Shown here piece by piece: positions 8,971-17,783 of a stretch of 64,000 nt of DNA. The stretch is taken from positions 62,001 to 126,000 of the forward strand of contig NZ_VRUA01000012.1 in NCBI RefSeq assembly GCF_008017535.1. Direction: 5' to 3'. The notes beneath the pieces were generated by a model. It searched no databases. It saw only the letters and a program-made list of their open reading frames with translations, and was not told the DNA's origin. Each line of letters opens with the position of its first letter. Within the stretch, counting starts at the first letter, position 1. This stretch comes from Ottowia flava (GTDB lineage Bacteria; Pseudomonadota; Gammaproteobacteria; Burkholderiales; Burkholderiaceae_C). The position numbers and the translations under genes are program-made.

Positions 8971-10293
8971 TCAGGTCAGCAGGTGCACCAACCACAGGGT
9001 GATGCCGGGGAACAGGATCAGCAGGGCCAGGCGGATGAAGTCCCAGGCCAGGAAGATGAACACGCCCTTGTAGGTCTCGACCATGGGCACGTCCTTGGCC
9101 AAGCCGTTCATGACATAAACGTTCAATCCCACTGGCGGGAAGATCATGCCGATGGCACAAACAGTAAGAATGAGTATCCCGAACCACAGCGCCTTGTCGG
9201 ACGTGTCCAGCCCGTAGAAGTCCATGCCCATGATGACCGGGAACACCACCGGCACCGTCAGCAGGATCATCGACATCTCGTCCATCACGCAGCCCAGCAC
9301 GACGTAGAACATCATGATCACCGCCATCACCACCACCGGCGGGATCTGGGCGTGGGCAATCATGTCGGCCATCTGGTTGGGCAGCTGCGACAGCGCCAGC
9401 GAGGCGTTCATCATGTCCGCGCCGATGAAGATCATGAAAATCATGCCGGACGTCACCGCCGTGGTGCGGATCGACTCGATCGCCTTCTTCAGCGTCAGCT
9501 GACGCTGGATCAGCGTGATGACGAAGGTCAGCGTGGCGCCGATGGCCGCGCCCTCGGTCGGCGTGAAAATGCCGCCGTAAATGCCGCCAAACACCGCCAG
9601 GAAGATCAGCGCGATCGGCCAGACCTTGGCGCCGGCCTGCATCACCTCCGCACCGCTGGCGGCGCGCGCCTCGGGCGCCTGGTCGGGCCGCAGGCGCACG
9701 TAAATGGCAATGACCACCAAGTAACCCAGCGCAGCCAGGATGGCCGGCACGTAGGCGGCCAGGAAGGTCTTGGTGATGTTCTGCTCGGTCAGGATGGCGT
9801 AGACCATCAGGGTGACCGAAGGCGGCAGCAGCACGCCCATGGTGCCGCCGGTGGCCAGGGCCGCGGTGGCCAGCCGGCCTGAGTAGTTGATGCGCCGCAT
9901 CTCCGGGTAGGCCACTTGAGCGATGGTCGCCGTGGTCGCCACCGTGGAGCCCGAAATCGCCCCGAACGCCGCGCAGGCTAGGATGCCGGCCATCGCCATG
10001 CCGCCCTTGAAGCGACCGAGCAGCGAGTTGGCGAAGTCGAACAGCGCCTTGGACAGCCCGCCGTTGACGGCAAAGCCCCCCATCAGCATGAACAGCGGAA
10101 TCACCGACAGGTCGTACACCGACACGCGGCCGTACACCGCGCCGCGCAAGTGCGCCATCAGCGGGTCCCAGCCCGACAGCATCACATAACCGATGGCGCC
10201 GGGCACGAACATAGCCACGGCGATCGGCACGCGGATGGCCATCAGCAGCAACATGGCCACAAACAGCATCAGGCCGATGGTCAAGGTGCTCAT
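8971..10293 (-). CDS. dctM: TRAP transporter large permease (DctM type)
   Basis: This 440-residue protein has about 12 membrane segments and typical DctM motifs such as PLFMLMGGFAVNGGLS, GTMGVLLPPSVTLMVYAI and TPTEGAAIGATLTF. It is the sodium-driven translocation subunit. The ATG at 10293 is preceded by GGAGGGA. The frame stays open 44 codons further upstream, but that extension is made of an intergenic tandem repeat and is unlikely to be translated. It lies between dctQ and dctP in one operon. Confidence 0.95.
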   Translation of the reverse strand: MSTLTIGLMLFVAMLLLMAIRVPIAVAMFVPGAIGYVMLSGWDPLMAHLRGAVYGRVSVYDLSVIPLFMLMGGFAVNGGLSKALFDFANSLLGRFKGGMAMAGILACAAFGAISGSTVATTATIAQVAYPEMRRINYSGRLATAALATGGTMGVLLPPSVTLMVYAILTEQNITKTFLAAYVPAILAALGYLVVIAIYVRLRPDQAPEARAASGAEVMQAGAKVWPIALIFLAVFGGIYGGIFTPTEGAAIGATLTFVITLIQRQLTLKKAIESIRTTAVTSGMIFMIFIGADMMNASLALSQLPNQMADMIAHAQIPPVVVMAVIMMFYVVLGCVMDEMSMILLTVPVVFPVIMGMDFYGLDTSDKALWFGILILTVCAIGMIFPPVGLNVYVMNGLAKDVPMVETYKGVFIFLAWDFIRLALLILFPGITLWLVHLLT

Positions 10294-10300
10294 CGAACGT

Positions 10301-10414
10301 CCCTCCGCGCTGTGCGCTGCGGAATGAGCGCTTGGGAACGGCCCGGCGCGCGACCGGGGCAACCCCTCCGTACTGCGCACTGCGGGGTACGCGCTTGGGA
10401 ACGGCCCGGCGCGC
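10301..10414. repeat. Imperfect tandem repeat, 63-bp period, between dctQ and dctM
   Basis: Two units begin with CCCTCCG at 10301 and 10364. Each carries the block GCGCTTGGGAACGGCCCG at the same offset. The second unit runs up to the dctQ stop codon. The 63-bp period equals 21 codons, so both copies stay open in the dctM frame. Confidence 0.85.
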
Positions 10415-10942
10415 TCATGACGCACTCACCTGTTCATCGGCCGGTTGCGTCCAGTAGATGAACGCCTGGTACAGGCCCACCAGGGTGCACAGCACGAGGC
10501 CGGGCACCATTAGCATGTAAGGAATCCACAGCGGCAGGTTCATCAGCATGGACGCTTCCTGGTTCTCCTGGCTCATCACGCCGCCGGCGTACACGCGCCA
10601 GGCGATCAGCGCGGTCATGCCGGCGTAGAGCAGGCAACCCAGGCCGTCCATCCAGCGCTGGCTGCGCAGCGAAGCCTTGGCGGTGAAGAAGTCGACGATG
10701 ATGTTGGCGCTGCGAAACTGCGTGTAAGGCAGGAAGGTCGCCACGCAGACCGCCAGACCCAGTTGCACCAGTTCGACGTCGCCCAGGATAGGGCTGTCGA
10801 AGAAAGTGCGCCCGATCACGCTGACCACGGTCATGGCGGCCATGGCGATCAGCACGGCGCCGCCGATCACGGCGCAGACGTCGCACAGCACGTGCAGTGC
10901 GCGCCCTACAGGGCCTTCACGCATTCGTTGCTCGGTGGTCAT
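10415..10942 (-). CDS. dctQ: TRAP transporter small permease (DctQ type)
   Basis: This 175-residue protein has four predicted membrane helices (about AVIGGAVLIAMAAMTVV, LVQLGLAVCVATFLPY, GCLLYAGMTALIAW and PYMLMVPGLVLCTLVGLYQAF), as in DctQ subunits. It is the small subunit of the TRAP membrane complex. The ATG at 10942 starts the operon. About 120 bp separate it from dctM, and that gap is filled by a tandem repeat, which is longer than usual for this gene pair. Confidence 0.92.
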   Translation of the reverse strand: MTTEQRMREGPVGRALHVLCDVCAVIGGAVLIAMAAMTVVSVIGRTFFDSPILGDVELVQLGLAVCVATFLPYTQFRSANIIVDFFTAKASLRSQRWMDGLGCLLYAGMTALIAWRVYAGGVMSQENQEASMLMNLPLWIPYMLMVPGLVLCTLVGLYQAFIYWTQPADEQVSAS

Positions 10943-11202
10943 GCAGCACCGCTCTCCTCTCGTTGTTCATGATCCCGGGCGTCACGGCCGCCAGGCTGGC
11001 ACATACGCACACGTTTTCGGGCCGGCTAGTCTACCTACCGGGTGCGCAGCGCGATCTCGGGGCTCCCCTAGGCGCGACGGGTTGCAACGTTTAATGTATT
11101 AAATAAATTGCGCAATGCCTAGCGCGCATCCCCGACTTGACACGCCCCGGTCATATGGGGTGTGTTTTCACGCCTGTCATGTGAGGCAGGCACAATGGCT
11201 GC

Positions 11203-11616
11203 ATGAGACTTCTCCACACCATGCTGCGCGTGGGCGATCTGCAGCGCTCCATCGACTTCTACACCCAGGTGTTGGGCATGCAGCTGCTGCGCACCTCCGA
11301 AAACCCCGAATACAAGTACTCGCTCGCCTTCGTCGGCTACGACGGCGGCAACCCCGGCCAAGCCGAAATCGAGCTGACCTACAACTGGGGCACCGACAGC
11401 TACGACATGGGCACCGCGTACGGCCACATCGCACTGGCTGTGCCCGACGCCTACGCTGCGTGCGAGAAGATCAAGGCCGCTGGCGGCAACGTCACACGCG
11501 AAGCGGGCCCGGTCAAGGGCGGCACGACCGTGATCGCCTTCGTCACCGACCCCGACGGCTACAAGGTCGAGCTGATCCAGCGCGCCGAGGGCGACGCAGG
11601 CGGTGGTCTGCGCTGA
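11203..11616 (+). CDS. gloA: Lactoylglutathione lyase (glyoxalase I)
   Basis: A 137-residue enzyme converts the methylglyoxal-glutathione hemithioacetal into S-lactoylglutathione. The sequence closely follows the E. coli GloA pattern from the first residue ([20 protein letters not shown]). The four metal ligands expected for the nickel-type enzyme are visible as His5, Glu57, His75 and Glu123. It stands alone between a divergent TRAP operon and a CYTH-CHAD gene. The 260 bp upstream contain no other gene. Confidence 0.97.
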   Translation: MRLLHTMLRVGDLQRSIDFYTQVLGMQLLRTSENPEYKYSLAFVGYDGGNPGQAEIELTYNWGTDSYDMGTAYGHIALAVPDAYAACEKIKAAGGNVTREAGPVKGGTTVIAFVTDPDGYKVELIQRAEGDAGGGLR

Positions 11617-11661
11617 GCCACCGGAGGTCACCGCATTGCCGCCCAGATCGCGAGCCCATAG

Positions 11662-11716
11662 AGCGCTATGTTTTAAGTAGCTACCTGCGCCGATGGTTGT
11701 AGCGCCACAGACCTTT
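11662..11716 (-). repeat. Dispersed hairpin repeat, copy 2
   Basis: Reverse-orientation copy behind gloA. It shows CTATGTTTTAAGTAGCTA as the AT-rich hairpin, then CCTGCGCCGATGG and TTGTAGCGCCACAGACC. Confidence 0.75.
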
Positions 11717-11733
11717 TTCTTTCATACTTGACC

Positions 11734-13338
11734 ATGAGCCGACGCACCCCTTCCTCTCCTCCGGCGTCGGCAGCCGACGGCCCGGCGCAGCCCCAGGAAA
11801 CCGAGCTCAAGCTCGCGCTGCCAGGCGCCGACCCTGCGCGCATCGGCGAGCAATTGGCCGCGCTGCCGGGCCTCGCCGGCGTTCGGGTCAGTGAGCAGCG
11901 CCTCACCAACACCTACTTCGACACCCCCGACCAGGCCCTGCACCGCGCACGCGCGGCGCTGCGCATCCGCCGGCTCGAAACCGACGGCGCCCCCGTGCGC
12001 TGGCTGCAAACGCTCAAGACCGCCGACGGCGCCTCGGGCGGCCTCAGCCAGCGCGGCGAATGGGAGACGCCACTGGCAGACCATGCGCTGGACCGCACCG
12101 CCCTGCAGGCGACACCGCCCTGGGCCGCGCTTGACGCCGACGGTGCGCTCTGGCCGCAGCTGGCGCCTGCCTTCGCCACCGAAGCCACGCGCACCCTGCG
12201 CGCGCTGCCAGGCGCCGACGGCAGCCGGATCGAGCTGGTACTGGACATCGGCCGCGTGCGGGCTCCGGCAGCGACGTCCGTCGACGGCGCGTCCGCCGAA
12301 CTCTCCGTCGATCTGTGTGAACTCGAGCTCGAACTGCTCGAAGGCCAGCCCGACGCGCTGTTTGCGCTGGCCGACCAGATCGCGCAACACATCCCCGTGC
12401 TGCCCGCCAGCCTGAGCAAGGCCGAGCGTGGCTGGCGTCTGCTGGCCGGCACCAGCCACGCGCCACGCCGCGCCCGCACACCGCCGCTCACTCGCCAGAT
12501 GACCGTCACCGCCGCCGCCCAAGCCGTGCTGGGCGAGGCGCTGGGTCAGTTCCTGGACAACCTGGGCGGCATCCTGCACGCCGACGGGTCTGAGCTGGTG
12601 CACCAGGCGCGCGTCGGCTGGCGCCGCTGGCGCAGCGCGTTGTGGCTGTTCAAACCCCTGCTAGGGGCGCATCCGCTGCCCCACGGCGCCGCGCTGGGCC
12701 CGCTGCTCAAGGCGCTGGGCAGCACGCGCGATCTGGACGTGGCCGGTCTGGAAAGCCTGCCCCTCTGGTCCGACGCCTATGTCGATGGCGACCCCGAACG
12801 CGCCGAGCAATGGCAGGCCATGGAAGCGGCGGTGCTGGCCGAGCGCCGCATCCGCCGCGCCGGGCTGCTGGCCGTGCTGCAGACCCCGCCCACCGGCCGT
12901 GCGCTGCTGCAACTGGAGCGCTGGCTGCACGCCCTGCCGCAGGCCGTCGCGCAGACCGAGGGCGCGCAAGCACCGCTGGCGCAGTGGGCGCGCGAGCGCA
13001 CCCAGCGCCTGCACCGCCGCCTGAAGCACGAAGTGCGCGAGCTCGACACCTCCGCCAATGCACCCGAAGCACCGGGCGCCAACGACCACGCCAGCGAACA
13101 CCAGCACCGCGTGCGCCTGCTGGCCAAGCGCACGCGCTACGTGCTGCAAGGGCTGGCCGAAGTGCTGCCCGAGCGCCGCACGCGCCGCTGGGCAGAGCAG
13201 GCCACCGAACTGCAAACCCGCATCGGCGCCGCGCGCGACCTGATGCTGCTGGCCACGCTGCTGGAGCCGATCGGCGTCGACCGCGCGATCCTGGGTTTTC
13301 TGCGCGGCGTGGCGGCTGGTCGACTGGCGGACGGCTGA
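11734..13338 (+). CDS. CYTH and CHAD domain-containing protein
   Basis: A 534-residue two-domain protein. The N-terminal CYTH domain (about residues 20-215) carries the signature ExExK as E22-T-E24-L-K26 and rows of basic and acidic residues for a triphosphate tunnel. The C-terminal CHAD domain (about 250-534) has the conserved LVHQARVGWRRWRSAL and a second histidine-rich helix EHQHRVRLLAKRTRYVL. CYTH domains bind triphosphates or polyphosphate, and CHAD domains bind polyphosphate. A role in polyphosphate metabolism is likely, but the substrate is not known. The ATG at 11734 was chosen over a TTG two codons upstream. Confidence 0.93.
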   Translation: MSRRTPSSPPASAADGPAQPQETELKLALPGADPARIGEQLAALPGLAGVRVSEQRLTNTYFDTPDQALHRARAALRIRRLETDGAPVRWLQTLKTADGASGGLSQRGEWETPLADHALDRTALQATPPWAALDADGALWPQLAPAFATEATRTLRALPGADGSRIELVLDIGRVRAPAATSVDGASAELSVDLCELELELLEGQPDALFALADQIAQHIPVLPASLSKAERGWRLLAGTSHAPRRARTPPLTRQMTVTAAAQAVLGEALGQFLDNLGGILHADGSELVHQARVGWRRWRSALWLFKPLLGAHPLPHGAALGPLLKALGSTRDLDVAGLESLPLWSDAYVDGDPERAEQWQAMEAAVLAERRIRRAGLLAVLQTPPTGRALLQLERWLHALPQAVAQTEGAQAPLAQWARERTQRLHRRLKHEVRELDTSANAPEAPGANDHASEHQHRVRLLAKRTRYVLQGLAEVLPERRTRRWAEQATELQTRIGAARDLMLLATLLEPIGVDRAILGFLRGVAAGRLADG

Positions 13339-13424
13339 GACCGACGAGCCCTCGGCTCCGTCTGCGGCGCAGCCTCGACGTATGTGCCTCGGCACACCTG
13401 GATCGGCTCGGCACTCAGGATTTC

Positions 13425-13489
13425 AAGCCAAATCGATCCCAAACCCTACAACCGTCAGCGCAAGTAGCTTCTATTTTAATAGCAAAACG
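13425..13489 (+). repeat. Dispersed hairpin repeat, copy 3
   Basis: Forward copy between two convergent genes. CCCTACAACCGTCAGCGC is followed by AGTAGCTTCTATTTTAATAG. The hairpin arms CTATT and AATAG are complementary. Confidence 0.75.
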
Positions 13490-13545
13490 CTTGAATACGC
13501 CGCGCTGATGGCAAACCCGCCAATCCCCGCCTCTTGAAACAGGCA

Positions 13546-13573
13546 TAAAAAACCCGGCCGAAGCCGGGCTCTT
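13546..13573 (-). terminator. Rho-independent terminator behind the OmpA-family gene
   Basis: The stem AGCCCGGC/GCCGGG.T with a TTCG-type loop is followed on the minus strand by six T residues. It lies 23 bp behind the stop codon. Confidence 0.85.
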
Positions 13574-13595
13574 GCACCAAAGCAGGTCGGCGCGC

Positions 13596-14231
13596 TTACT
13601 GCAGCGACACTTCCACGCGGCGCGCTTCGGCGTTCGAGCCGGTGGCGGTGGTGACTTCGGGCTTTTTCAAGTCCATCTTGTCTTCGCCGATGCCCAGGGC
13701 AGCCAGGGCGTCGCGCACGGCGAAGGCGCGCTGCTTGGCCAGCTCTTCGTTCTTGGCGGGGTCACCGGTGACGTCGTGGAAACCGCTGATCACGGCCTTC
13801 TGGCCGGCGGCCACGCCCTTGACCACGTCACCCAGCGCCTCGGCGGCACCCGGTGCCAGCGCCGCGCTAGCGCTGGCGAAGTAAAACTTCACCACGCCGT
13901 TTTCCACGCGGATGCTGGCCACGTCGGCCGATGCGCTGGTCATGTCGGCGGTGCTGCCGGGCGCGGTGCCGGCGGGCATGCCAGCGGCAGCGGGCTCGCT
14001 GGCGACCACGGTCGGGCTGGTCGACGCCGTCGCGGCGCCAGCCGCCGCGCTGCCGGCGCCTGCGGCCGCAGCACCAGCCGACGAGGCGCTGACCGCGCCC
14101 GCGCCACCCGCAGCGGCCTTGCCGGTGCGGTACAGGCCCATGCCCACGGCCAGGCTGATGGCCAGCAGAATCACGCCAATCAGGATGGCCCACACCACGC
14201 CTTGGTTGTCGTCGTTGTCGTCGTTTGTCAT
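13596..14231 (-). CDS. OmpA family protein with N-terminal membrane anchor
   Basis: A 211-residue protein with a cytoplasmic acidic N-terminus (MTNDDNDDNQG), one membrane helix (about residues 12-31), an Ala/Ser/Thr/Gly-rich linker of about 60 residues, and a C-terminal OmpA-like domain (about 105-211: VVKFYFASASAAL, AVISGFHD, KQRAFAVRDAL, EARRVEVSL). OmpA-like domains bind peptidoglycan, so it probably sits in the inner membrane and reaches the wall. The frame is open far upstream, but the ATG at 14231 fits the membrane anchor. The ChaC-like gene diverges 45 bp away. Confidence 0.85.
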   Translation of the reverse strand: MTNDDNDDNQGVVWAILIGVILLAISLAVGMGLYRTGKAAAGGAGAVSASSAGAAAAGAGSAAAGAATASTSPTVVASEPAAAGMPAGTAPGSTADMTSASADVASIRVENGVVKFYFASASAALAPGAAEALGDVVKGVAAGQKAVISGFHDVTGDPAKNEELAKQRAFAVRDALAALGIGEDKMDLKKPEVTTATGSNAEARRVEVSLQ

Positions 14232-14276
14232 TGAGGTCGCTCCAGAAAAGTTGGGGCGATTGTATAAAGTCTGACC

Positions 14277-14921
14277 ATGCAGCCTGGTGACACCACCGCT
14301 TACGCACCCTACGCCCACCTGCGCCAGCCGGGCCGCGACCCGCTGGACATGCTGGCCGCAGCGCGCCGGCAGTGGCACGCCGTCGCGGGGGCCCAGCCGG
14401 ATCTGTGGGTGTTCGGCTACGCCTCGCTGATCTGGCGCCCCGACTTCGACTTTGCCGAGCGCCACGCCACGCGCGTGCACGGCTGGCACCGCGCGCTGGC
14501 GATGTGGAGCCGCGTCAACCGCGGCACGCCCGAGGTGCCGGGCCTCGTATTTGCGCTGCTGCCCGGCGGCAGCTGCCAGGGCGTGGTGTTCCGCATTCCC
14601 CGCGAAACCGCCGAAGCGGTGTTCGACACGCTGTGGGCGCGCGAAATGCCCAGCGGCGTGTACGACCCGCGCTGGCTGCCCTGCGCCACGCCGCACGGCA
14701 CGGTGCCGGCGCTGGCCTTCACCCTGTCGCGCCGCAGCCCCTCACACACCGGCGAGCTGACGGCCGAACAGTACCGCCACATCTTCCGCCACGCCACCGG
14801 CCGCTACGGCAGCACGCTCGACTACGCGCGCCAGACCCAGGGCAGCCTGCGCTCACACGGCGTGACCGACCGGCGCCTGGACGCGCTGCTGCGCCACGCT
14901 GAAGCCGACGACGCCCGCTGA
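14277..14921 (+). CDS. Gamma-glutamylcyclotransferase (ChaC-like)
   Basis: A 214-residue protein with the ChaC-family glycine/tyrosine signature WVFGYASLIWRP near residue 45 and the downstream segment AREMPSGVYDPRWL, whose glutamate is the likely catalytic acid. ChaC enzymes release 5-oxoproline from glutathione. It begins 45 bp from the divergent OmpA-family gene, so promoters for both must lie in that short interval. pdxH follows 45 bp downstream on the same strand. Confidence 0.9.
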   Translation: MQPGDTTAYAPYAHLRQPGRDPLDMLAAARRQWHAVAGAQPDLWVFGYASLIWRPDFDFAERHATRVHGWHRALAMWSRVNRGTPEVPGLVFALLPGGSCQGVVFRIPRETAEAVFDTLWAREMPSGVYDPRWLPCATPHGTVPALAFTLSRRSPSHTGELTAEQYRHIFRHATGRYGSTLDYARQTQGSLRSHGVTDRRLDALLRHAEADDAR

Positions 14922-14966
14922 GCGCGGCCCGCCCTGCCGCACCCCACCCTGCCTATACTGCCGCGC

Positions 14967-15602
14967 ATGTCCGACATCGCCCATCTGCGCAAGAGTTACG
15001 AGCGCGCCGAACTGTCCGAAGACGCCTCGCACGCCGACCCGATGGCGCAGTTCGGCCAGTGGTTCGAGGAAGCGCGCCGCAGTGAAGTGCTTGAGCCCAA
15101 CGCCATGACCCTGGCCACCGTCGGCAGCGACCTGCGGCCCAGCACGCGCATCGTGCTGATCAAGGGCTACGACGCGCAGGGCATCGTCTGGTTCACCAAC
15201 TACCAGGGCCGCAAGGGGCAGGAGCTGGCGGGCAACCCGTTCGCCGCACTGCAGTTCCACTGGGTCGAGCTGGAGCGCGTGGTGCGCGTCGAAGGCCGGG
15301 TGGACAAGGTCAGCGACGCCGAAAGCGACGCCTACTACGCCAGCCGCCCGCTGGACAGCCGCCTGGGCGCCTGGGCCAGCCCGCAAAGCCAGGTCATCCC
15401 CAGCCGCGCCTGGCTGGCGGCCGAGGCGGCCAAGGTCGGCGCCAGGTTCTTGCTCAACCCGCCACGCCCCCCGCACTGGGGCGGCTACCGCCTGGTGCCC
15501 GACCGCTGGGAGTTCTGGCAAGGCCGCAAAAGCCGCCTGCACGACCGCCTGCAGTACCGGCGCGAAGGCGATGCCTGGGTGCGCGAGCGACTGGCACCTT
15601 GA
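14967..15602 (+). CDS. pdxH: Pyridoxamine 5'-phosphate oxidase
   Basis: A 211-residue FMN-dependent oxidase that makes pyridoxal 5'-phosphate from the pyridoxine or pyridoxamine phosphates. Family motifs are present in order: [21 protein letters not shown] (FMN site), [12 protein letters not shown], and the C-terminal [20 protein letters not shown] followed by LHDRLQYRR. The length matches other PdxH proteins. No other vitamin B6 gene is adjacent. Confidence 0.97.
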   Translation: MSDIAHLRKSYERAELSEDASHADPMAQFGQWFEEARRSEVLEPNAMTLATVGSDLRPSTRIVLIKGYDAQGIVWFTNYQGRKGQELAGNPFAALQFHWVELERVVRVEGRVDKVSDAESDAYYASRPLDSRLGAWASPQSQVIPSRAWLAAEAAKVGARFLLNPPRPPHWGGYRLVPDRWEFWQGRKSRLHDRLQYRREGDAWVRERLAP

Positions 15603-15603
15603 A

Positions 15604-15662
15604 GAAAAATCGGGCATCAGCCCTACAACCCACTGCGCAACCAGCTATGGTTTAGATAGCGC
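15604..15662 (+). repeat. Dispersed hairpin repeat, copy 4
   Basis: Forward copy in the pdxH-acyltransferase gap. AGCCCTACAACCCACTGCGC is followed by the hairpin GCTATGGTTTAGATAGC, with perfect 5-bp arms. Confidence 0.85.
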
Positions 15663-15676
15663 ACGCGACCCGTTTC

Positions 15677-16558
15677 ATGATCCGCACCCCGCAACAAGAA
15701 CGCATCTACCGCCTGGCCAGCAAGCTGCCCGGCCGCTGGCCCTGGCGCCTGGCGCCCTGGCTGTACCGCCGCACGCACGCCGCAGAAGCCCGCTCGACCG
15801 AGGACGCCGTGCACGCCCTGTTCCGCCAGCACTTTCCGGATGCGGGCGAGGCCACGGTGCAGGCCTGGGCGCGCCAGCACGTCAACCTGGTCGCTTATGA
15901 ATTGATGGACGCCATCGCCCTGCGCCGCGTGGGCCGCGGCGGCGACATCCCGCTCAAGATCGAGGGCATCGAGAAGCTTCAGCGGGGCCTGCAAGCCGGG
16001 CACGGCGCCATCATCATCCTGACGCACTTCGACCGCATCCTGACGGGCCCGATCGCGGTGGCGCAGGCCGGCATTCCGGTGAGCTCGCTGACGATGGAAA
16101 TCGACGAGAACAACCAGTTGTCCGAGCTGGAAAAGGCGTACTTCCACCGCAAGATCAGCACGTTCGACGACATGACCGGCGGCACCTCGGTCAAGCGCAA
16201 CCGCTCGGTCAAGAAGATTTACGACAGCCTGGGCCTGGGCAACACCTGGACCATCCTGGCCGACGCCTGGCACCCGGAAGCCAAGGCCAAGCGCGGCCAC
16301 CCGTTTCTGGGCAAGACGCTGTATCTGGCAACGGGGATCGAGCGCATCGCCGCGCACACGCAGGCAGCGCTGCTGCACGTGACCTCGTTCACCGAGCCCG
16401 ACGGCCATGTCCGCGTTCGCATCCGCGAGCTGGACGGCGACCCTGGGCGCGCGGTCGACCAGGTGATCGAGCAGCTGGAGCGCGACGTGCGCGAGCGCCC
16501 TTGGGCCTGGTGGAACTGGGGCCTGCTGGACGAGATGACGAAGCCGCCGGCGGCTTGA
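15677..16558 (+). CDS. Lysophospholipid / lipid A-type acyltransferase family protein
   Basis: A 293-residue protein of the LpxL/HtrB-like acyltransferase fold. It has an N-terminal helix region, the segment GAIIILTHFDRILTGPI at about residue 110, a central NTWTILADAWHPEA, and RPWAWWNWGLLDE at the C-terminus (compare the PEQYLW-type ending of LpxL). The usual HX4D/E catalytic pair is not perfect: the residue four positions after the loop histidine is not acidic, and an aspartate lies two residues after it instead. The substrate could therefore be other than lipid A. It stands between pdxH and a convergent transporter gene. Confidence 0.78.
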   Translation: MIRTPQQERIYRLASKLPGRWPWRLAPWLYRRTHAAEARSTEDAVHALFRQHFPDAGEATVQAWARQHVNLVAYELMDAIALRRVGRGGDIPLKIEGIEKLQRGLQAGHGAIIILTHFDRILTGPIAVAQAGIPVSSLTMEIDENNQLSELEKAYFHRKISTFDDMTGGTSVKRNRSVKKIYDSLGLGNTWTILADAWHPEAKAKRGHPFLGKTLYLATGIERIAAHTQAALLHVTSFTEPDGHVRVRIRELDGDPGRAVDQVIEQLERDVRERPWAWWNWGLLDEMTKPPAA

Positions 16559-16572
16559 GCCGGTCGCACCCC

Positions 16573-17529
16573 TCAGTTCCAGCGCGCCAGCAACGCCATG
16601 GTGATCGAGATGGTCACCACTGCCATCGCGGTGGACACCGCCACCGACGCGGTCACCAGCTCTTCGGCCTTGTGGTAGCGCTGCGAGAACAGGAACACGT
16701 TGGCGCCCACCGGCAGCGCGGCCGCCACCACCATCACCGACAAGGCCAGGCCCGACAGGCCGAACGCCCAGCCCGCCAGCGCCATCAGGATCGGGTGAAC
16801 CACGCACTTCAGCACCGACACGCGCAGCGCGCCACGCAGCTGGCTGCCGATGGCCGTTTGCGCCAGCGTCACGCCGACCAGCACCAGCGCGACCGGACCG
16901 AAGGCATCGCCCAACAGCTTTAGAGGCCGCTCGACCACCGGGTGCAGCCCCCAGCCTGTCAGCGAATACAGAAAGCCCGCAATGATCGGCAGCGGCACCG
17001 GGTGCAGGATGGCGTTCTTGATGGCCAGACCCACCGTCGCCGCCAAATGGCGCTGTGGCGCCTGGCCGCTGGCCGCCTGCTCGCGCGCCACCAGCAGCTC
17101 GATCACGATGGTCGCCAGCGTCAGCAGCACCAGGGCGTGCATGGAGATCAGCGTGAACAGGTTGACCAGCCCAGCCTGCCCGTAGGCCAGCTGCACCAGC
17201 GGCACGCCGATCATCAGCGTGTTGCTGAAAATCGCGGCCAGCGCCACGACGGCCGACCGGCTGTTCAGGCCCTGGATGAACAGCAGCACGAAAAACATCG
17301 CCCCGGCCACGATGTAGTACAGCGCGACCGAGCGCAAATCCAGCCGCTCCAGGTGCGCGGTGGCCATGGTGCGAAACAGCAGCGCCTGCACCAGCACGAG
17401 GAACACCAGGTTGGACAGGTCGCGCACCGCCTCGCCGCGGATCAGCTTCAGGCGCCCGGCCGCAAAACCGATGGCGATCAGCAGCACCACGGGCAGCAGC
17501 GAGGAAAGGACAGGGTGGTCGAGCGACAT
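16573..17529 (-). CDS. AEC family transporter (auxin efflux carrier type)
   Basis: A 318-residue inner-membrane protein with about ten hydrophobic helices arranged as two halves around a central loop with charged residues (about 170-190). Conserved features include the N-terminal LLPVVLLIAIGFAAGRLKLI and AIFSNTLMIGVPLVQLAYG, typical of the family. AEC proteins carry organic anions such as malonate or malate. The specific substrate is not visible. It is convergent with the acyltransferase gene, leaving only 14 bp between stop codons. Confidence 0.9.
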   Translation of the reverse strand: MSLDHPVLSSLLPVVLLIAIGFAAGRLKLIRGEAVRDLSNLVFLVLVQALLFRTMATAHLERLDLRSVALYYIVAGAMFFVLLFIQGLNSRSAVVALAAIFSNTLMIGVPLVQLAYGQAGLVNLFTLISMHALVLLTLATIVIELLVAREQAASGQAPQRHLAATVGLAIKNAILHPVPLPIIAGFLYSLTGWGLHPVVERPLKLLGDAFGPVALVLVGVTLAQTAIGSQLRGALRVSVLKCVVHPILMALAGWAFGLSGLALSVMVVAAALPVGANVFLFSQRYHKAEELVTASVAVSTAMAVVTISITMALLARWN

Positions 17530-17581
17530 GGGTCAGGCGGTCAAAGTGCGGGATTTATAAGCGAAATCGCCCATTCATGAT

Positions 17582-17619
17582 GACTGGTCTGCGCAACCAG
17601 CTATTGTTTTACTAGCGAA
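17582..17619 (+). repeat. Dispersed hairpin repeat, copy 5 (left-truncated)
   Basis: Only the core and hairpin remain: TCTGCGCAACCAGCTATTG and TTTTACTAGC. It lies in the leader region of ribBA. Confidence 0.75.
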
Positions 17620-17783
17620 CAGCTTGATGGCCCCGTCAGGCCACATGCCCTCCCCTGCCCGGCCAGGGTGCCAAAGGGCGGATAATGGCGGACTTGCCTG
17701 CCGACGCCGCACCGCGACGCGCCGGCCAACGCGCACCGCGCCACCCGCTGGCACCCGCTGGCACCCGCCTGCTGAACACCGCC

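Noticed and set aside
10294-10425. A 44-residue N-terminal extension of DctM
   Set aside because: It consists of the translated tandem repeat. GGAGGGA before the ATG at 10293 and the hydrophobic start MSTLTIGLMLF support the shorter protein.
17530-17783. An FMN riboswitch before ribBA
   Set aside because: Such elements are common before ribB, but I could not find the conserved blocks of the RFN element here; a repeat fragment lies there instead. A covariance-model search would settle it.
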